DNA of 64,000 nt from Pseudoalteromonas haloplanktis ATCC 14393 (lineage in GTDB: Bacteria; Pseudomonadota; Gammaproteobacteria; Enterobacterales; Alteromonadaceae). This document shows, piece by piece, positions 16,772-26,645 of this stretch. The stretch is from assembly GCF_000238355.1 (NCBI RefSeq), contig NZ_AHCA01000002.1, forward strand, positions 62,001 through 126,000, in the 5' to 3' direction. Both the position numbers and the translations under genes were made by a program. Each line of letters opens with the position of its first letter. Positions within the stretch are counted from its first letter, which is position 1. Under the pieces are notes generated by a model. It saw only the letters and a program-made list of their open reading frames with translations, did not search any database and was not told the DNA's origin.

Positions 16772-18637
16772 TTGATTGCAAAGCTGTTTAAAGGACTCTG
16801 GGCAGGAATTAACTTTTCTCGTCGTTTAGTTCTCAATTTTTTATTTGTACTAATTGTGATTCTTTTCATTGTCTCAATAGCCAGTGATGACGATGAAATT
16901 AAAGTTGCCGATACTTCTGTGCTCAGGCTCAACCTCAATGGACCAATCGTAGAAGAAAAAACCTACGTAGATCCAATTGAAGCAGCCATCAATGATGCCA
17001 CAATGGGTAACGAAGAGCCGGCAGAAATTTTACTCGATGATATTGTTGAAGTAATTGACCAAGCAACTAAAGATGATCGTATTAGTGTCATTTTGCTCGA
17101 TTTACAAAAAATGCCGAATGCGCATTTGAATAAATTAAAGCAAATCACACAGGCGCTTGATCGTTTTAAAGCGACAGGTAAAAAAGTAATTGCATCAGGC
17201 TATTATTACTCTCAAGCGCAATATTACCTTGCGGCTCATGCAAATGAAGTCTCAATGCACCCTTACGGTGGTGTTGAAATTCAAGGTTTTGCTATGTACC
17301 CACTGTATTTTAAAGATGCATTAGAGAAGGTGGGTATCACACAGCATATCTTCCGCGTTGGCACATTTAAATCTGCAGTTGAACCATTTATTCGTAATGA
17401 TATGTCGGATGCAGCCAAAGAAGCTAACAGAGTTTGGCTAGGTGCCTTATGGCAAGAATACAAGCAAGATGTAGCCGCAGTACGCCCATTTGATGAAACA
17501 AACTTTGATGAAACTATGGATATCTTCCTTGCAAAAATGCAAGCTGTGAATGGTGATTCAGGTCGGTACGCACTTGAACATCAATGGGTAGATTCATTAA
17601 AAACGAATCAGCAAGTTCGCCAAGAATTGATTGCATTAGTAGGTACTGAAGAAACTGGTAAAACCTTTAATCAAGTTTCATTTAATGAATATTTATCATT
17701 AATTAAACCGCCTATTGAGTTTGATAACCCAGTAACTGAAAAAGTCGCTGTTGTTGTTGCTCGCGGTACTATTTCTGACGGCGAACGTAAAGCGGGTGAA
17801 ATTGGGGGTGACTCTACTGCGGCATTATTACGTAAAGCGCGCTTAGATGAAAAAGTAAAAGCCGTGGTGCTACGTATTGATTCAGGCGGTGGCAGCATGT
17901 TTGCGTCTGAAGTTATTCGCGCTGAAGTACTGGCCCTTAAAGCAGCAGGCAAGCCTGTCATTGCTTCTATGAGTTCTGTAGCAGCGTCTGGCGGTTATTG
18001 GATTGCATCAGCAGCTAATGAAATTTGGGCTGCACCAAGTACAATTACCGGCTCAATTGGTGTATTTGGTAATTTTATGACCTTTGAAAACACGATGGCT
18101 AAACTCGGCGTGTATTCTGATGGTGTAGCAACGACTGAAATGGGTGGCCTATCAATCGCTCGCCCGCTTGATGAAAAGATGGCGCAAGTTATTCAATTAA
18201 GCGTTGAAGATGCCTATCAACGCTTTTTAGAGGTCGTTGCACAAGCACGGAATATGACCCCAGAGCAAGTCGATAACATTGCCCAAGGCCGTGTATGGAT
18301 TGCAAGCCAAGCACAAGAGCTAGGCTTAATTGATAAGCTTGGTAATAAGCAAGATGCAATAAAAGCTGCCGCTGAACTTGCTAAACTTGATTTTTATGAA
18401 GTTAAAACCATCAAGCAGAGTCTTTCTGGGCAAGAGCAATTAATGCAAGATATATTTGGTAATGCATCAGTTAAGGCATTTATCGGCTCACAAAGTAGCT
18501 TGCAAAATTTATTATCAAATAAAGCGTCAATCAATGGCTTAGTGAAGCAGTTAACCTCTGAGGTTGAAAGCTTACAAGATTACAATGATCCGCAAGGAAT
18601 TTATGCACGTTGTTTAGTGTGTAACGTTATTCAGTAA
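16772..18637 (+). CDS. sppA: Signal peptide peptidase SppA, 67 kDa type
   Basis: SppA degrades cleaved signal peptides at the periplasmic face of the inner membrane. The 621-residue protein has an N-terminal membrane anchor (about 18-38) and two tandem peptidase S49 domains. The catalytic lysine is in RVGTFKSAVEPF (about K200) and the nucleophilic serine in SSVAASGGYWIAS (about S406), matching the Lys/Ser dyad of E. coli SppA. The start is a TTG at 16772 with AAGGA 6 nt upstream; no ATG fits. ansA follows after a terminator, repeating the E. coli sppA-ansA order. Confidence 0.95.
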   Translation: MIAKLFKGLWAGINFSRRLVLNFLFVLIVILFIVSIASDDDEIKVADTSVLRLNLNGPIVEEKTYVDPIEAAINDATMGNEEPAEILLDDIVEVIDQATKDDRISVILLDLQKMPNAHLNKLKQITQALDRFKATGKKVIASGYYYSQAQYYLAAHANEVSMHPYGGVEIQGFAMYPLYFKDALEKVGITQHIFRVGTFKSAVEPFIRNDMSDAAKEANRVWLGALWQEYKQDVAAVRPFDETNFDETMDIFLAKMQAVNGDSGRYALEHQWVDSLKTNQQVRQELIALVGTEETGKTFNQVSFNEYLSLIKPPIEFDNPVTEKVAVVVARGTISDGERKAGEIGGDSTAALLRKARLDEKVKAVVLRIDSGGGSMFASEVIRAEVLALKAAGKPVIASMSSVAASGGYWIASAANEIWAAPSTITGSIGVFGNFMTFENTMAKLGVYSDGVATTEMGGLSIARPLDEKMAQVIQLSVEDAYQRFLEVVAQARNMTPEQVDNIAQGRVWIASQAQELGLIDKLGNKQDAIKAAAELAKLDFYEVKTIKQSLSGQEQLMQDIFGNASVKAFIGSQSSLQNLLSNKASINGLVKQLTSEVESLQDYNDPQGIYARCLVCNVIQ

Positions 18638-18681
18638 ATCAGTCGTTCTCGACTGTACTCTATATCTGCACAGGTTATACT

Positions 18682-18710
18682 AAGCCCAGTTTTTTTTACT
18701 GGGCTTTTTT
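18682..18710 (+). terminator. Terminator between sppA and ansA, abutting the ansA start codon
   Basis: AAGCCCAGT / ACTGGGCTT with a trailing run of T ends at 18710, and the ansA ATG starts at 18711. No ribosome binding site fits between stem and start. Confidence 0.85.
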
Positions 18711-19721
18711 ATGAAACGTAAACGTATTTATATCGCATACACGGGCGGTACAATTGGCATGAAAAAATCAAGCCGAGGTTATATTCCTGCGGATGGCTTT
18801 TTAACACAAACCGTAGTAAACAATGCTGAATTTAATCGTGATGAAATGCCTTTATTCGATATTCACGAGTATTGCCCGTTAATTGATTCATCAGACATGT
18901 CCCCTGCCCATTGGCAATTAATTGCTGATGACATTAAAAGTAAGTACCAAGACTATGATGGTTTTGTGGTACTCCATGGTACAGATACCATGGCCTATAC
19001 CGCATCTGCACTGTCATTTATGTTTGAGAACTTGACCAAGCCAATAATTGTCACTGGCTCACAAATTCCCCTTTCACAGCTACGCTCTGATGGCCAAGTC
19101 AATTTACTCAATGCCATGTATTTAGCGGCAAATTACCCAATCGCAGAAGTCAGCTTATTTTTTAATAATCAACTATTTCGTGGTAATCGCGCAACGAAAG
19201 CACACGCAGACGGGTTTGATGCTTTTGCCTCGCCAAACCTCGAGCCACTGGCTTTATCAGGTATCAACATTCAGTTACTCAAGGGGCAGTTGAGTCCGTA
19301 TGTTGAAAATGAACTACAAGTCACCAACATCACACCGCAGCCTATTGGGGTGTTGTACTTGTATCCTGGGATCAGTCATGCCGTGGTTAAAAGTCTAGTA
19401 AACGATAATATCAAAGCCTTGGTATTATTGAGCTTTGGTGTAGGTAATGCTCCACAAGATCCAGAGTTTTTAGAGATCCTAGCCAGCGCAAGTAAACGCG
19501 GCATGGTGATCATCAATCTAACTCAATGCTTAAAAGGTCATGTCAATATGGGCGGTTATGCAACAGGTAATGCATTACTCAATATTGGTGTGATCAGTGG
19601 CTATGATATGACACTGGAAGCATGCTTAACTAAATTACATTACTTGTTTAGCCAAAAGCTTGAAATTGAAACCATTCGCCATCTAATGCAAGATAACTTA
19701 CGTGGTGAGTTGAGTCGCTAA
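18711..19721 (+). CDS. ansA: L-asparaginase 1 (type I, cytoplasmic)
   Basis: AnsA hydrolyses L-asparagine to aspartate and ammonia. The 336-residue product aligns with E. coli AnsA from the first residues. Catalytic threonine regions are YTGGTIGM near the N-terminus and LHGTDTMAYTASALSFM (about 85-101); RSDGQVNLLNAMY and THAD-like KAHADGFDAF follow. There is no signal peptide. The start codon abuts the T-run of a terminator hairpin and has no visible Shine-Dalgarno; a later start would delete the catalytic YTGGT motif, so 18711 must be right. Expression probably depends on terminator readthrough or an unusual start. Confidence 0.94.
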   Translation: MKRKRIYIAYTGGTIGMKKSSRGYIPADGFLTQTVVNNAEFNRDEMPLFDIHEYCPLIDSSDMSPAHWQLIADDIKSKYQDYDGFVVLHGTDTMAYTASALSFMFENLTKPIIVTGSQIPLSQLRSDGQVNLLNAMYLAANYPIAEVSLFFNNQLFRGNRATKAHADGFDAFASPNLEPLALSGINIQLLKGQLSPYVENELQVTNITPQPIGVLYLYPGISHAVVKSLVNDNIKALVLLSFGVGNAPQDPEFLEILASASKRGMVIINLTQCLKGHVNMGGYATGNALLNIGVISGYDMTLEACLTKLHYLFSQKLEIETIRHLMQDNLRGELSR

Positions 19722-19755
19722 GCTGGATTGCTGACAATAAAAACATTGTTTAAAA

Positions 19756-19786
19756 CTAAAAGGCACGCTAATTAGCGTGCCTTTTA
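19756..19786. terminator. Bidirectional terminator between ansA and gnd
   Basis: A perfect 20-bp palindrome GGCACGCTAATTAGCGTGCC is flanked by an A-run and a T-run between convergent genes. Confidence 0.9.
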
Positions 19787-19805
19787 TTTAAACCGTTTAG
19801 TCTAA

Positions 19806-21179
19806 TTAACGAACTTTTGCGTCAATATCAACTAAGTCAGTTAAATGGCATACTTCACCACTGTGGGTTTTAATACCATGCTCACCAAAGTAATCTCGCT
19901 GAGCCTGTACTAAATGACCATTACTTGGCGTAGTTAGTGTGGCGAAATACGTTTGCGTTGAGCTTAATACCGGAAATGCTAATCCGGTCATCATAGCTTG
20001 ACCTGTGACTTTACGCAGTGCGAGTGACTCTTTTTCAAGGGTATCAATAAACTCAACACCCTCAGCAATGTTATCTAAATAATCAGCACGAATAATACAG
20101 CCTGCACGCCATGTTTGTAGCGTTTTAGATAAGTCTACTTTCCACTGATGCGCACGCGATGCGCCTTTAATAAGCGCAAGGCCTTGGCGATATGCCAATA
20201 AGCTTGCAAACAAGAAAGCATCTTTAAGTTCGTCTAAATCAAGCTCAACTTGTGACGTTGCTTTCGCAGCATAAGTCATTTCTTTTGCAGCGTGTGTATC
20301 GCCGGTATTGGTTAGATGACGCGCTTGAACTGCAGCTACCAATGAAGGGACTGCTATACCTAGTTCTAGTGCATTTTGCGCAGTCCATAAACCTGTGCCT
20401 TTGGCGCCTACTTTATTGTCAATTAAATCAACAAGGGCTTCCGCTTCGTCAGTTTCTAACGATAAGATATGGCTTGAAATAGATAGTAAATAGCTATTTA
20501 GTGATCCTTCAGACCATTGGTTAAAAATTTCAGCAACTTCATGTGGTGTACGGTTGGTGCCTAAACGCAATAATTGATACATTTCAGCAATTAATTGCAT
20601 TAATGCGTATTCGATGCCGTTGTGCACCATTTTAACAAAATGACCACTGGCAGATTGACCTACACGGGCAAAACACGACTCACCTTTGTAACTTGCAGCC
20701 ACTTTTTCAAACCATGGCTCGACACGCTCCCAGCCACCTTCTGAACCACTTGCCATCATTGCAGGACCATGACGAGCACCTTCTGCACCGCCAGAAATCC
20801 CCATAGTGGCAAATTCAAATTTATTTTGATATTTAAGTTTACGCGTGATGCCATCTTTATAGTTACTATTTCCGCAATCGACAATAATGTCGTCGCAATC
20901 AACACCCGCTTCAACTAATTCGTTACACACTTTATCAACTAACTCACCTGCTGGTACTAATAACAAGATTGAGCGAGGTGGCGTTAACCGTTTTACCATA
21001 TCAGCTAAATCAGACACAATGTGCAGACGATCTGCCATGCCTTGTAATTTAGCACAGCTTAATAGCTCTTCGCCCGCATCTGGGTTTTTATCATAAGCTA
21101 CTAGCGTCATACCCTGTTCTATCAAGTTCAGAGCAAGATTTTTACCCATAACGCCTAACCCGACTAATGCAACTTGCAT
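19806..21179 (-). CDS. gnd: 6-phosphogluconate dehydrogenase (decarboxylating)
   Basis: Gnd oxidatively decarboxylates 6-phosphogluconate to ribulose 5-phosphate, producing NADPH in the pentose phosphate pathway. The 457-residue protein has the N-terminal Rossmann motif VGLGVMGKNLALNL, the substrate loops GISGGAEGARHGPAMM and KMVHNGIEYALMQ (catalytic lysine), and the late segment RAGCIIRADYLDNI with QAQRDYFGEHG near the C-terminus. The ribosome site GAGGAGGA is strong. It diverges from pykA across a 439-bp gap containing a perfect palindrome that may coordinate sugar catabolism. Confidence 0.94.
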   Translation of the reverse strand: MQVALVGLGVMGKNLALNLIEQGMTLVAYDKNPDAGEELLSCAKLQGMADRLHIVSDLADMVKRLTPPRSILLLVPAGELVDKVCNELVEAGVDCDDIIVDCGNSNYKDGITRKLKYQNKFEFATMGISGGAEGARHGPAMMASGSEGGWERVEPWFEKVAASYKGESCFARVGQSASGHFVKMVHNGIEYALMQLIAEMYQLLRLGTNRTPHEVAEIFNQWSEGSLNSYLLSISSHILSLETDEAEALVDLIDNKVGAKGTGLWTAQNALELGIAVPSLVAAVQARHLTNTGDTHAAKEMTYAAKATSQVELDLDELKDAFLFASLLAYRQGLALIKGASRAHQWKVDLSKTLQTWRAGCIIRADYLDNIAEGVEFIDTLEKESLALRKVTGQAMMTGLAFPVLSSTQTYFATLTTPSNGHLVQAQRDYFGEHGIKTHSGEVCHLTDLVDIDAKVR

Positions 21180-21433
21180 TTAGTGTCCTCCTCGGTAACA
21201 ACTATTGGTTAGTAAATGAAAATAATACCGCGCGCATTATACCCAAGCCACTTAAAAATGCGAGCCTAGAGACAGATACCACTGCGTATATATTATGAAA
21301 CCTGTACTGCGGATAATAAATTACTTATTCACAGTTCATAAGAACATACATTCTGCGCGATTATAGCAAACAACCATTCACTGAGGGCGATAAATTTTCC
21401 TAGCTTGGATGTAGCCCGATCATTGACGGAATC

Positions 21434-21447
21434 TGACACCGGTGTCA
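21434..21447. promoter_or_regulatory. Perfect 14-bp palindrome between gnd and pykA, LacI-family-like operator
   Basis: TGACACCGGTGTCA is a perfect inverted repeat with a central CG, a form typical of LacI-family operators. It sits 172 bp upstream of the pykA ATG. The rest of the 439-bp gap (21180-21618) is AT-rich with no gene visible. Confidence 0.6.
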
Positions 21448-21618
21448 TAATGTGGTAATATTTATTTTGTATAAAATAATGGCAGCATAATAAGTTACAC
21501 AGCTTTTATAGATGTATTAGCTGCCAATAAAAACCGTATTATGCGTGTAAAACGACATATATAAATAACGAAAAACCGTCAACCTGCTTATAATTTAATA
21601 AGCCTACAGGAGAATTTG

Positions 21619-23055
21619 ATGCTTAGACGCACAAAAATAGTCGCGACCCTTGGACCTGCAACCGATCGAGATAATAACTTAGAAAAAATAATCCGTGCTG
21701 GTGCAAACGTAGTGCGTTTGAACTTTTCACACGGTGTTGCACAAGATCACAAAGATCGCGCTCAAGCTGTGCGTGATATTGCTAAAAAATTAGGTAAGCA
21801 CATTGCTATTTTAGCTGACTTACAAGGCCCTAAAATTCGTGTATCTACTTTTAAAGATGGCAAAGTATCACTGGCCGTTGGCGCTAAATTTATCTTAGAT
21901 GCAAAAATGGAAAAAGGCCAAGGCGATATTAACGCAGTTGGTATTGATTACAAAGAATTGCCACAAGACGTCGCACCAGGTGATTTATTACTATTAAACG
22001 ATGGCTTAATTCAATTGACCGTTGCAAATGTTGAAGGTCATTTAGTCCATACCACAGTAACCGTGGGTGGTGTGTTATCAAATAACAAAGGGATCAACCG
22101 CTTAGGTGGTGGTTTAACTGCACCTGCGTTTACTGAAAAAGATAAAGAAGATTTAATTACTGCCGCTGAAATTGGCGTTGATTATATTGCAGTTTCATTC
22201 CCGCGTAGTGGTGATGATATGCGTTATGTGCGTTCACTTGCCGAAGCTGCAGGTTCAAACGCACAATTGCTAGCTAAAATTGAGCGTGCTGAAGCAGTAG
22301 AAACCGTTGAAGCTGTTGATGATATCGTATTAGCATCTGATGCTGTAATGGTTGCACGAGGTGACTTAGGTGTAGAAATTGGCGATGCCGCATTAATGGG
22401 TAAGCAAAAGCTTATTATTCGTCGCGCTCGTTCACTTAATCGTACTGTGATCACCGCAACGCAAATGATGGAATCAATGATTGATAACCCGATGCCAACG
22501 CGTGCAGAGGTTATGGATGTTGCCAATGCTGTACTAGATGGTACTGATGCTGTGATGCTTTCAGCTGAAACAGCTGCTGGTGATTACCCTGAAGAAACCG
22601 TTGCAACTATGGCACGCGTTTGTTTAGGTGCAGAATCACAAAAAGAAACGCATGTTTCTAAGCATCGTTTAGATAGCCGTTTCTCGTCAAACGCTGAATC
22701 AATTGCTTTATCTGCCATGTATGCGGCAAACCACCTAGATTCTGTGAAGGCGATTGTAACGTTAACTGAATCAGGCAGCACGGCTAAATTAATGTCACGT
22801 ATTAGCTCTGGGTTACCAATTTATTCATTGTCTCGTCACGCAAGTACACTTGGTCAAACAGCATTATATCGTGGTGTTTACCCCGTATTTTTTGACTCAA
22901 CACAATGTGAAAAAGATAACATGGTAAAAGATGCTCTTAACACATTAGTTGCATCAGGCTCTTTACAATCAGGTGACACTGTTATTCTTACTCACGGTGA
23001 TGCAATGGAAACCATCGGCGCAACCAACACCATGAAAATAGTGACAGTTGCTTGA
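21619..23055 (+). CDS. pykA: Pyruvate kinase II
   Basis: This enzyme converts phosphoenolpyruvate and ADP to pyruvate and ATP. Starting at the ATG of [16 protein letters not shown], with AGGAG 6 nt upstream, it has 478 residues (E. coli PykA 480). Conserved motifs are [29 protein letters not shown] (catalytic Lys), [28 protein letters not shown] and [19 protein letters not shown]. The sequence is closer to PykA than to PykF. A possible LacI-type operator lies upstream, and a bidirectional terminator follows. Confidence 0.96.
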   Translation: MLRRTKIVATLGPATDRDNNLEKIIRAGANVVRLNFSHGVAQDHKDRAQAVRDIAKKLGKHIAILADLQGPKIRVSTFKDGKVSLAVGAKFILDAKMEKGQGDINAVGIDYKELPQDVAPGDLLLLNDGLIQLTVANVEGHLVHTTVTVGGVLSNNKGINRLGGGLTAPAFTEKDKEDLITAAEIGVDYIAVSFPRSGDDMRYVRSLAEAAGSNAQLLAKIERAEAVETVEAVDDIVLASDAVMVARGDLGVEIGDAALMGKQKLIIRRARSLNRTVITATQMMESMIDNPMPTRAEVMDVANAVLDGTDAVMLSAETAAGDYPEETVATMARVCLGAESQKETHVSKHRLDSRFSSNAESIALSAMYAANHLDSVKAIVTLTESGSTAKLMSRISSGLPIYSLSRHASTLGQTALYRGVYPVFFDSTQCEKDNMVKDALNTLVASGSLQSGDTVILTHGDAMETIGATNTMKIVTVA

Positions 23056-23083
23056 TCAGCCACTTCAGCTAGAAGTTAAAACT

Positions 23084-23116
23084 AAAAAACGCGAGCACAC
23101 TGAGCTCGCGTTTTTT
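23084..23116. terminator. Bidirectional terminator between pykA and the LytTR regulator
   Basis: CGCGAGC / GCTCGCG with a 7-nt loop, an A-run before and six T after, between convergent genes. Confidence 0.92.
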
Positions 23117-23159
23117 ATTTAATAAAAAAGCGTTTTAATACAACTTGTACTAACTAATA

Positions 23160-23984
23160 TTAACTTGCTAACGCAGCTTTAACTTTGTCGCGATAACTAC
23201 GGCTTACCTTTAGTTCTTGACCATTGTCTAGCACTAACAAATACTCACCACTGACCTGGGTAACTAGCTTACTAATTTGTTTTGTATTGACTATTGCACT
23301 GCGATGTACGCGGACAAATAATTGTGGATCAAGCTCCTGCTCTAACTCTTTCATTGTTTTGCGAAGGATATGAGTTTGTCCATCTTGGCAATGCAAACAC
23401 ATATAATCACCAGCAGCGTCAACCCATTGAATTGTTGCGACAGGAACACGGATTATTTCTCCTTGTTCTTTCACAGCTAAAGACTCTGGGTAACGTCGAT
23501 CTGTTAATGTATCGCCGGTGGCGAGTTTTTTCAAAATCTCTTCACAATTATTGCCAGTAATTCCAGCGACAAAACTTGCCAATTTCTTTTTATGGGCGTT
23601 GTCTTGTTGCGTCTTCAAGTAGGTATGCACTTTCTCTACCGCCTGTTTAAGTCTATTGTCATCGACTGGTTTAAGAATATAATCTAAAGCATGAATTTCA
23701 AACGCTTTGACTGCGAACTGATCAAATGCTGTAACAAATACAATCGCAGGTAGTGCTCTGACACTTTCACTCAGTGCTCTAGCTACCTCAAATCCATTCA
23801 TTCCAGGCATTTGAATATCTAAAAAAACTAAATCTATTTTCCCTGCTTGGCATGCATCTATGGCTTCTTGTCCAGAGCTACAAAGTTGCATGACTTCAAT
23901 ATCATCAAATTCTTCTAATCTAACTGCTAAACCTCTACGAGCTAAAGGTTCATCATCAACAATCAGGGTCTTAATCTTGCTCAT
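23160..23984 (-). CDS. LytTR-family response regulator
   Basis: This 274-residue regulator has a receiver domain (about 5-120; acidic pair D10/D11, phosphoacceptor D56 in VFLDIQMPG, T in VFVTAFD, K in LKPVD) and a C-terminal LytTR DNA-binding domain (about 165-270; VQWVDAAGDYMCLH-like core and VRVHRSAIVNTKQI). It resembles the BtsR/YehT and AlgR types. Its start overlaps the kinase stop (ATGA), so the pair is an operon in the order kinase-regulator. The signal and target genes cannot be read from the sequence. Confidence 0.93.
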   Translation of the reverse strand: MSKIKTLIVDDEPLARRGLAVRLEEFDDIEVMQLCSSGQEAIDACQAGKIDLVFLDIQMPGMNGFEVARALSESVRALPAIVFVTAFDQFAVKAFEIHALDYILKPVDDNRLKQAVEKVHTYLKTQQDNAHKKKLASFVAGITGNNCEEILKKLATGDTLTDRRYPESLAVKEQGEIIRVPVATIQWVDAAGDYMCLHCQDGQTHILRKTMKELEQELDPQLFVRVHRSAIVNTKQISKLVTQVSGEYLLVLDNGQELKVSRSYRDKVKAALAS

Positions 23985-25054
23985 TTTTTCACAGCCTTTT
24001 CAAACGGAACGCGCAGATTAACCTTCAATCCACTTGGCGTATTATGTGACAACACAAACGAATAGTTATTCTCATATAAGGTTTTTAAACGGTCTTTAGT
24101 ATTTGCCACCCCAACCCCTTGTGAGTTAACCAATTGGCCATTAAGTAATTCTGTACCAGGGCCATTATCGCCTACTTCCAATAATAGTTCATTAGCAAAA
24201 ACTTGTGCTTTAATATCAATCACTCCCCCCTCTGTGAGATGAGCTATCGCATATTTAATCGCGTTTTCAATGATCGGTTGCAAAATCAAGCTTGGCACTA
24301 ATGCATTTTTTGCTTCATCGCTGACTTGTACATTCACTTGAAGTCGTTCATCAAAGCGCACTCGCTCTATTTCAAGATAGAGCATCAATGCATGTAACTC
24401 TTGTTCAAGTGGTACTTTTTTTATTGGATCAGTATTGAGTGTATAGCGTAAGAAATCACTTAACTTTGACACCATTAAATTAGCATCTTTATTTTCTTTT
24501 ACCAAAATCAACGTCGATATGGCATTCAAAGTATTAAATAAAAAGTGTGGATTTAACTGATAACGAAGCATCTTTAATTGCGCTTCATGGGCCATGGTCG
24601 TTGCTTTAAGGGCCTTTTGTCGCTCACTTTGCAAGAGCTGATAATATTTAATACCAAAATACAAACCACTCCAACAAAGGATAATATAAACCGAATCTAA
24701 ACCTTGCTGAAAATAGTAAAACCACTCTGTTGGGCGATAGCCATGGCGGTAAATTTCCCATAAATTAAATTTTTGGATCACCGCCCATAAAGTACCGGTA
24801 ACATAAGACGCAGTGAACACCACCAGCATTAAAATCCAAGGGGCTGCATTCCAGACCTTACGATACATATACCGTAATGGCACAGTCATTAAACATCCGG
24901 CGTAAGCATTGAGCACGATCACAAATACATAGATATCGCGCATTTCAAATACTTTAGAGCCAATGTAGTTAACAAGTGCATAACCTATCCAACCGGCGAT
25001 CTGTAAGACCCAAAAAAACCGTTGGCGGTTATCAACTAAGGATTGCCAATTCAA
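23981..25054 (-). CDS. Sensor histidine kinase, LytS/YehU (His_kinase) family
   Basis: This 357-residue kinase has about four membrane segments in the first 140 residues with no recognisable extracellular sensor domain, then a His_kinase domain with phosphoacceptor H170 in QLNPHFLFNTLNAIS, and a HATPase domain with the N-box PIIENAIKYA and G-box GDNGPGT and GVGVANTKDRL. It overlaps the LytTR regulator by 4 bp and surely phosphorylates it. No ATG fits the start; TTG at 25054 is used, with GAGG upstream, and an adjacent ATT is an alternative. Confidence 0.92.
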   Translation of the reverse strand: MNWQSLVDNRQRFFWVLQIAGWIGYALVNYIGSKVFEMRDIYVFVIVLNAYAGCLMTVPLRYMYRKVWNAAPWILMLVVFTASYVTGTLWAVIQKFNLWEIYRHGYRPTEWFYYFQQGLDSVYIILCWSGLYFGIKYYQLLQSERQKALKATTMAHEAQLKMLRYQLNPHFLFNTLNAISTLILVKENKDANLMVSKLSDFLRYTLNTDPIKKVPLEQELHALMLYLEIERVRFDERLQVNVQVSDEAKNALVPSLILQPIIENAIKYAIAHLTEGGVIDIKAQVFANELLLEVGDNGPGTELLNGQLVNSQGVGVANTKDRLKTLYENNYSFVLSHNTPSGLKVNLRVPFEKAVKK

Positions 25055-25191
25055 AATAGTTAATTACCTCATTTATTTGTAATTATTATATAGCGTTAAT
25101 TGGGGTGGGATCACTACCGACTATCTCGCTTTTCACGAGGCTTACCGCAAAGATTTTAGTTAGAAATGAGTACACAGTTTATTTTAGCCAC

Positions 25192-25217
25192 AAAAAAAGG
25201 AGCCATGGGCTCCTTTT
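25192..25217 (-). terminator. Terminator after rplT
   Basis: On the minus strand a stem GGAGCC / GGCTCC with extended A:T pairs ends in a run of T, 18 bp after the rplT stop. Confidence 0.9.
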
Positions 25218-25235
25218 CATTACTTATTTTAAAGC

Positions 25236-25598
25236 TTAAGCTGCCGCTAGGCCTTCTTTTGCTTTTGCAACAAGCGCTGCGAATGCAACTTGGTCATAAA
25301 CAGCGATATCTGCAAGGATCTTACGATCGATTTCTACAGAAGTCTTTTTAAGACCATTGATAAAACGGCTGTAAGACAGACCATTTTGACGTGAAGCAGC
25401 ATTGATACGTGCAATCCATAATTGACGGAAAGTACGTTTCTTAGCACGACGGTCACGGTAAGCGTATTGACCCGCTTTAGTAACAGCCTGGAAAGCTACG
25501 CGGTAAACACGTGAACGTGCTCCGTAGTAACCTTTTGCTTGTTTTAAAACTTTTTTGTGACGTGCACGTGCGACAACGCCGCGTTTAACTCTTGCCAT
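25236..25598 (-). CDS. rplT: 50S ribosomal protein L20
   Basis: L20 binds 23S rRNA early in 50S assembly and, in E. coli, represses its own operon. The 120-residue product begins [26 protein letters not shown] and contains [24 protein letters not shown], typical of L20. It lies 15 bp after rpmI and is followed by a terminator, closing the thrS-infC-rpmI-rplT cluster. Confidence 0.98.
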   Translation of the reverse strand: MARVKRGVVARARHKKVLKQAKGYYGARSRVYRVAFQAVTKAGQYAYRDRRAKKRTFRQLWIARINAASRQNGLSYSRFINGLKKTSVEIDRKILADIAVYDQVAFAALVAKAKEGLAAA

Positions 25599-25613
25599 TT
25601 CTAAAAACCCCTA

Positions 25614-25814
25614 TTAAGCGAATGGTAACATACGTGAAACTAGACCATGGTCATTTTTATGAACCATCATCTTAGGACGTAGGTGTAACTTACGCTTAGA
25701 AGTTTTCTTAGTCAGAATGTGACGAAGATGCGCTTGTTTACGCTTGAAACCGCCAGAAGCAGTTTTCTTGAAACGCTTAGCTGCGCCTCTGTGACTTTTT
25801 AGCTTATAAGCCAT
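25614..25814 (-). CDS. rpmI: 50S ribosomal protein L35
   Basis: The 66-residue basic protein ([37 protein letters not shown]) is L35, one residue longer than E. coli L35. A GGAGTTATTGCAATG context supplies the ribosome site. The 208-bp gap to infC is long for this operon and probably holds the L20-responsive leader and an internal promoter. Confidence 0.98.
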
Positions 25815-26022
25815 TGCAATAACTCCAAATGTATTGCTTTAAAATTAGTAAGCAGGCGTGAGATATATTGCTACAGCTCCACTTTTAGGCCTAACTTACT
25901 GCCATATTCCGGTGAAAACTCAACATAAATGCTGCAGTTTTACTTTAAAACCGGTTAACTCAGGTGAATATTCGCATATTACTTGCAGACCTGAGCTAAA
26001 TTCGGTGCGTATTCTAGCTTGT
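25815..26022 (-). promoter_or_regulatory. infC-rpmI leader, possible L20 autoregulatory region
   Basis: In gammaproteobacteria L20 represses rpmI-rplT through a structured RNA upstream of rpmI. This 208-bp gap has the right position and size and contains several short inverted repeats, but I could not establish the pseudoknot by eye. A short plus-strand reading frame here is not supported as a gene. Confidence 0.35.
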
Positions 26023-26571
26023 TTATTGCTTTTTAGCAACAGGGGCCATCATCATAACCATTTGACGACCTTCAACACGATTTGGGAAAGACTCTACTTG
26101 CGCAAGATCTTCTAAATCAGCTTTAACACGGTTTAATAATTCTATACCAATTTCTTGGTGCGCCATTTCACGACCACGGAAACGAATAGTGATTTTAGCT
26201 TTATCACCCGCTTCTAAGAACTTACGTAAGCTACGCAGCTTGACCTGATAATCACCTTCATCCGTACCTGGACGGAATTTGATTTCTTTTATCTGGATTT
26301 GCTTTTGTTTCTTCTTCTGCTCTTTTAGTTCTTTGCTTTTTTCAAAGATGAACTTACCGTAGTCCATGACCTTACACACAGGCGGCTCAGCATTTGGGCT
26401 GATCTCTACTAGATCAACACCTGCTTCATCAGCCATAGCTTGCGCATCTCTTAATGTTTGAATGCCAGCTTGTTCGCCGTCGATGTCGATTAAACGAACT
26501 TCTTTAGCTGTAATTTCATCGTTGATACGATTTTTTTGAGCTGTTTGTTGCCCTTTCTTGCCGCCTCTAAT
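26023..26571 (-). CDS. infC: Translation initiation factor IF-3 (AUU start)
   Basis: IF-3 keeps ribosomal subunits apart and checks start-codon identity. Starting at the ATT at 26571, with GGAGG about 8 nt upstream, the product is 182 residues: (M)[19 protein letters not shown], then [23 protein letters not shown] and REMAHQEIG. The AUU start is the known device by which IF-3 represses its own synthesis in E. coli. A reading from 26595 would add eight residues unrelated to IF-3 and include the ribosome site, so it is rejected. It lies 74 bp after thrS. Confidence 0.97.
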   Translation of the reverse strand: MRGGKKGQQTAQKNRINDEITAKEVRLIDIDGEQAGIQTLRDAQAMADEAGVDLVEISPNAEPPVCKVMDYGKFIFEKSKELKEQKKKQKQIQIKEIKFRPGTDEGDYQVKLRSLRKFLEAGDKAKITIRFRGREMAHQEIGIELLNRVKADLEDLAQVESFPNRVEGRQMVMMMAPVAKKQ

Positions 26572-26645
26572 GGTACGTTCCTCCAAGAATATCAAATATT
26601 AAGCGTGTAGTTAGCTGTTGTGTTAATGCCCTACACGCTGGATTT

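Noticed and set aside
25858-26115. 85-codon plus-strand reading frame across the infC-rpmI gap
   Set aside because: It overlaps the infC coding end antisense, has no ribosome site and no recognisable protein features.
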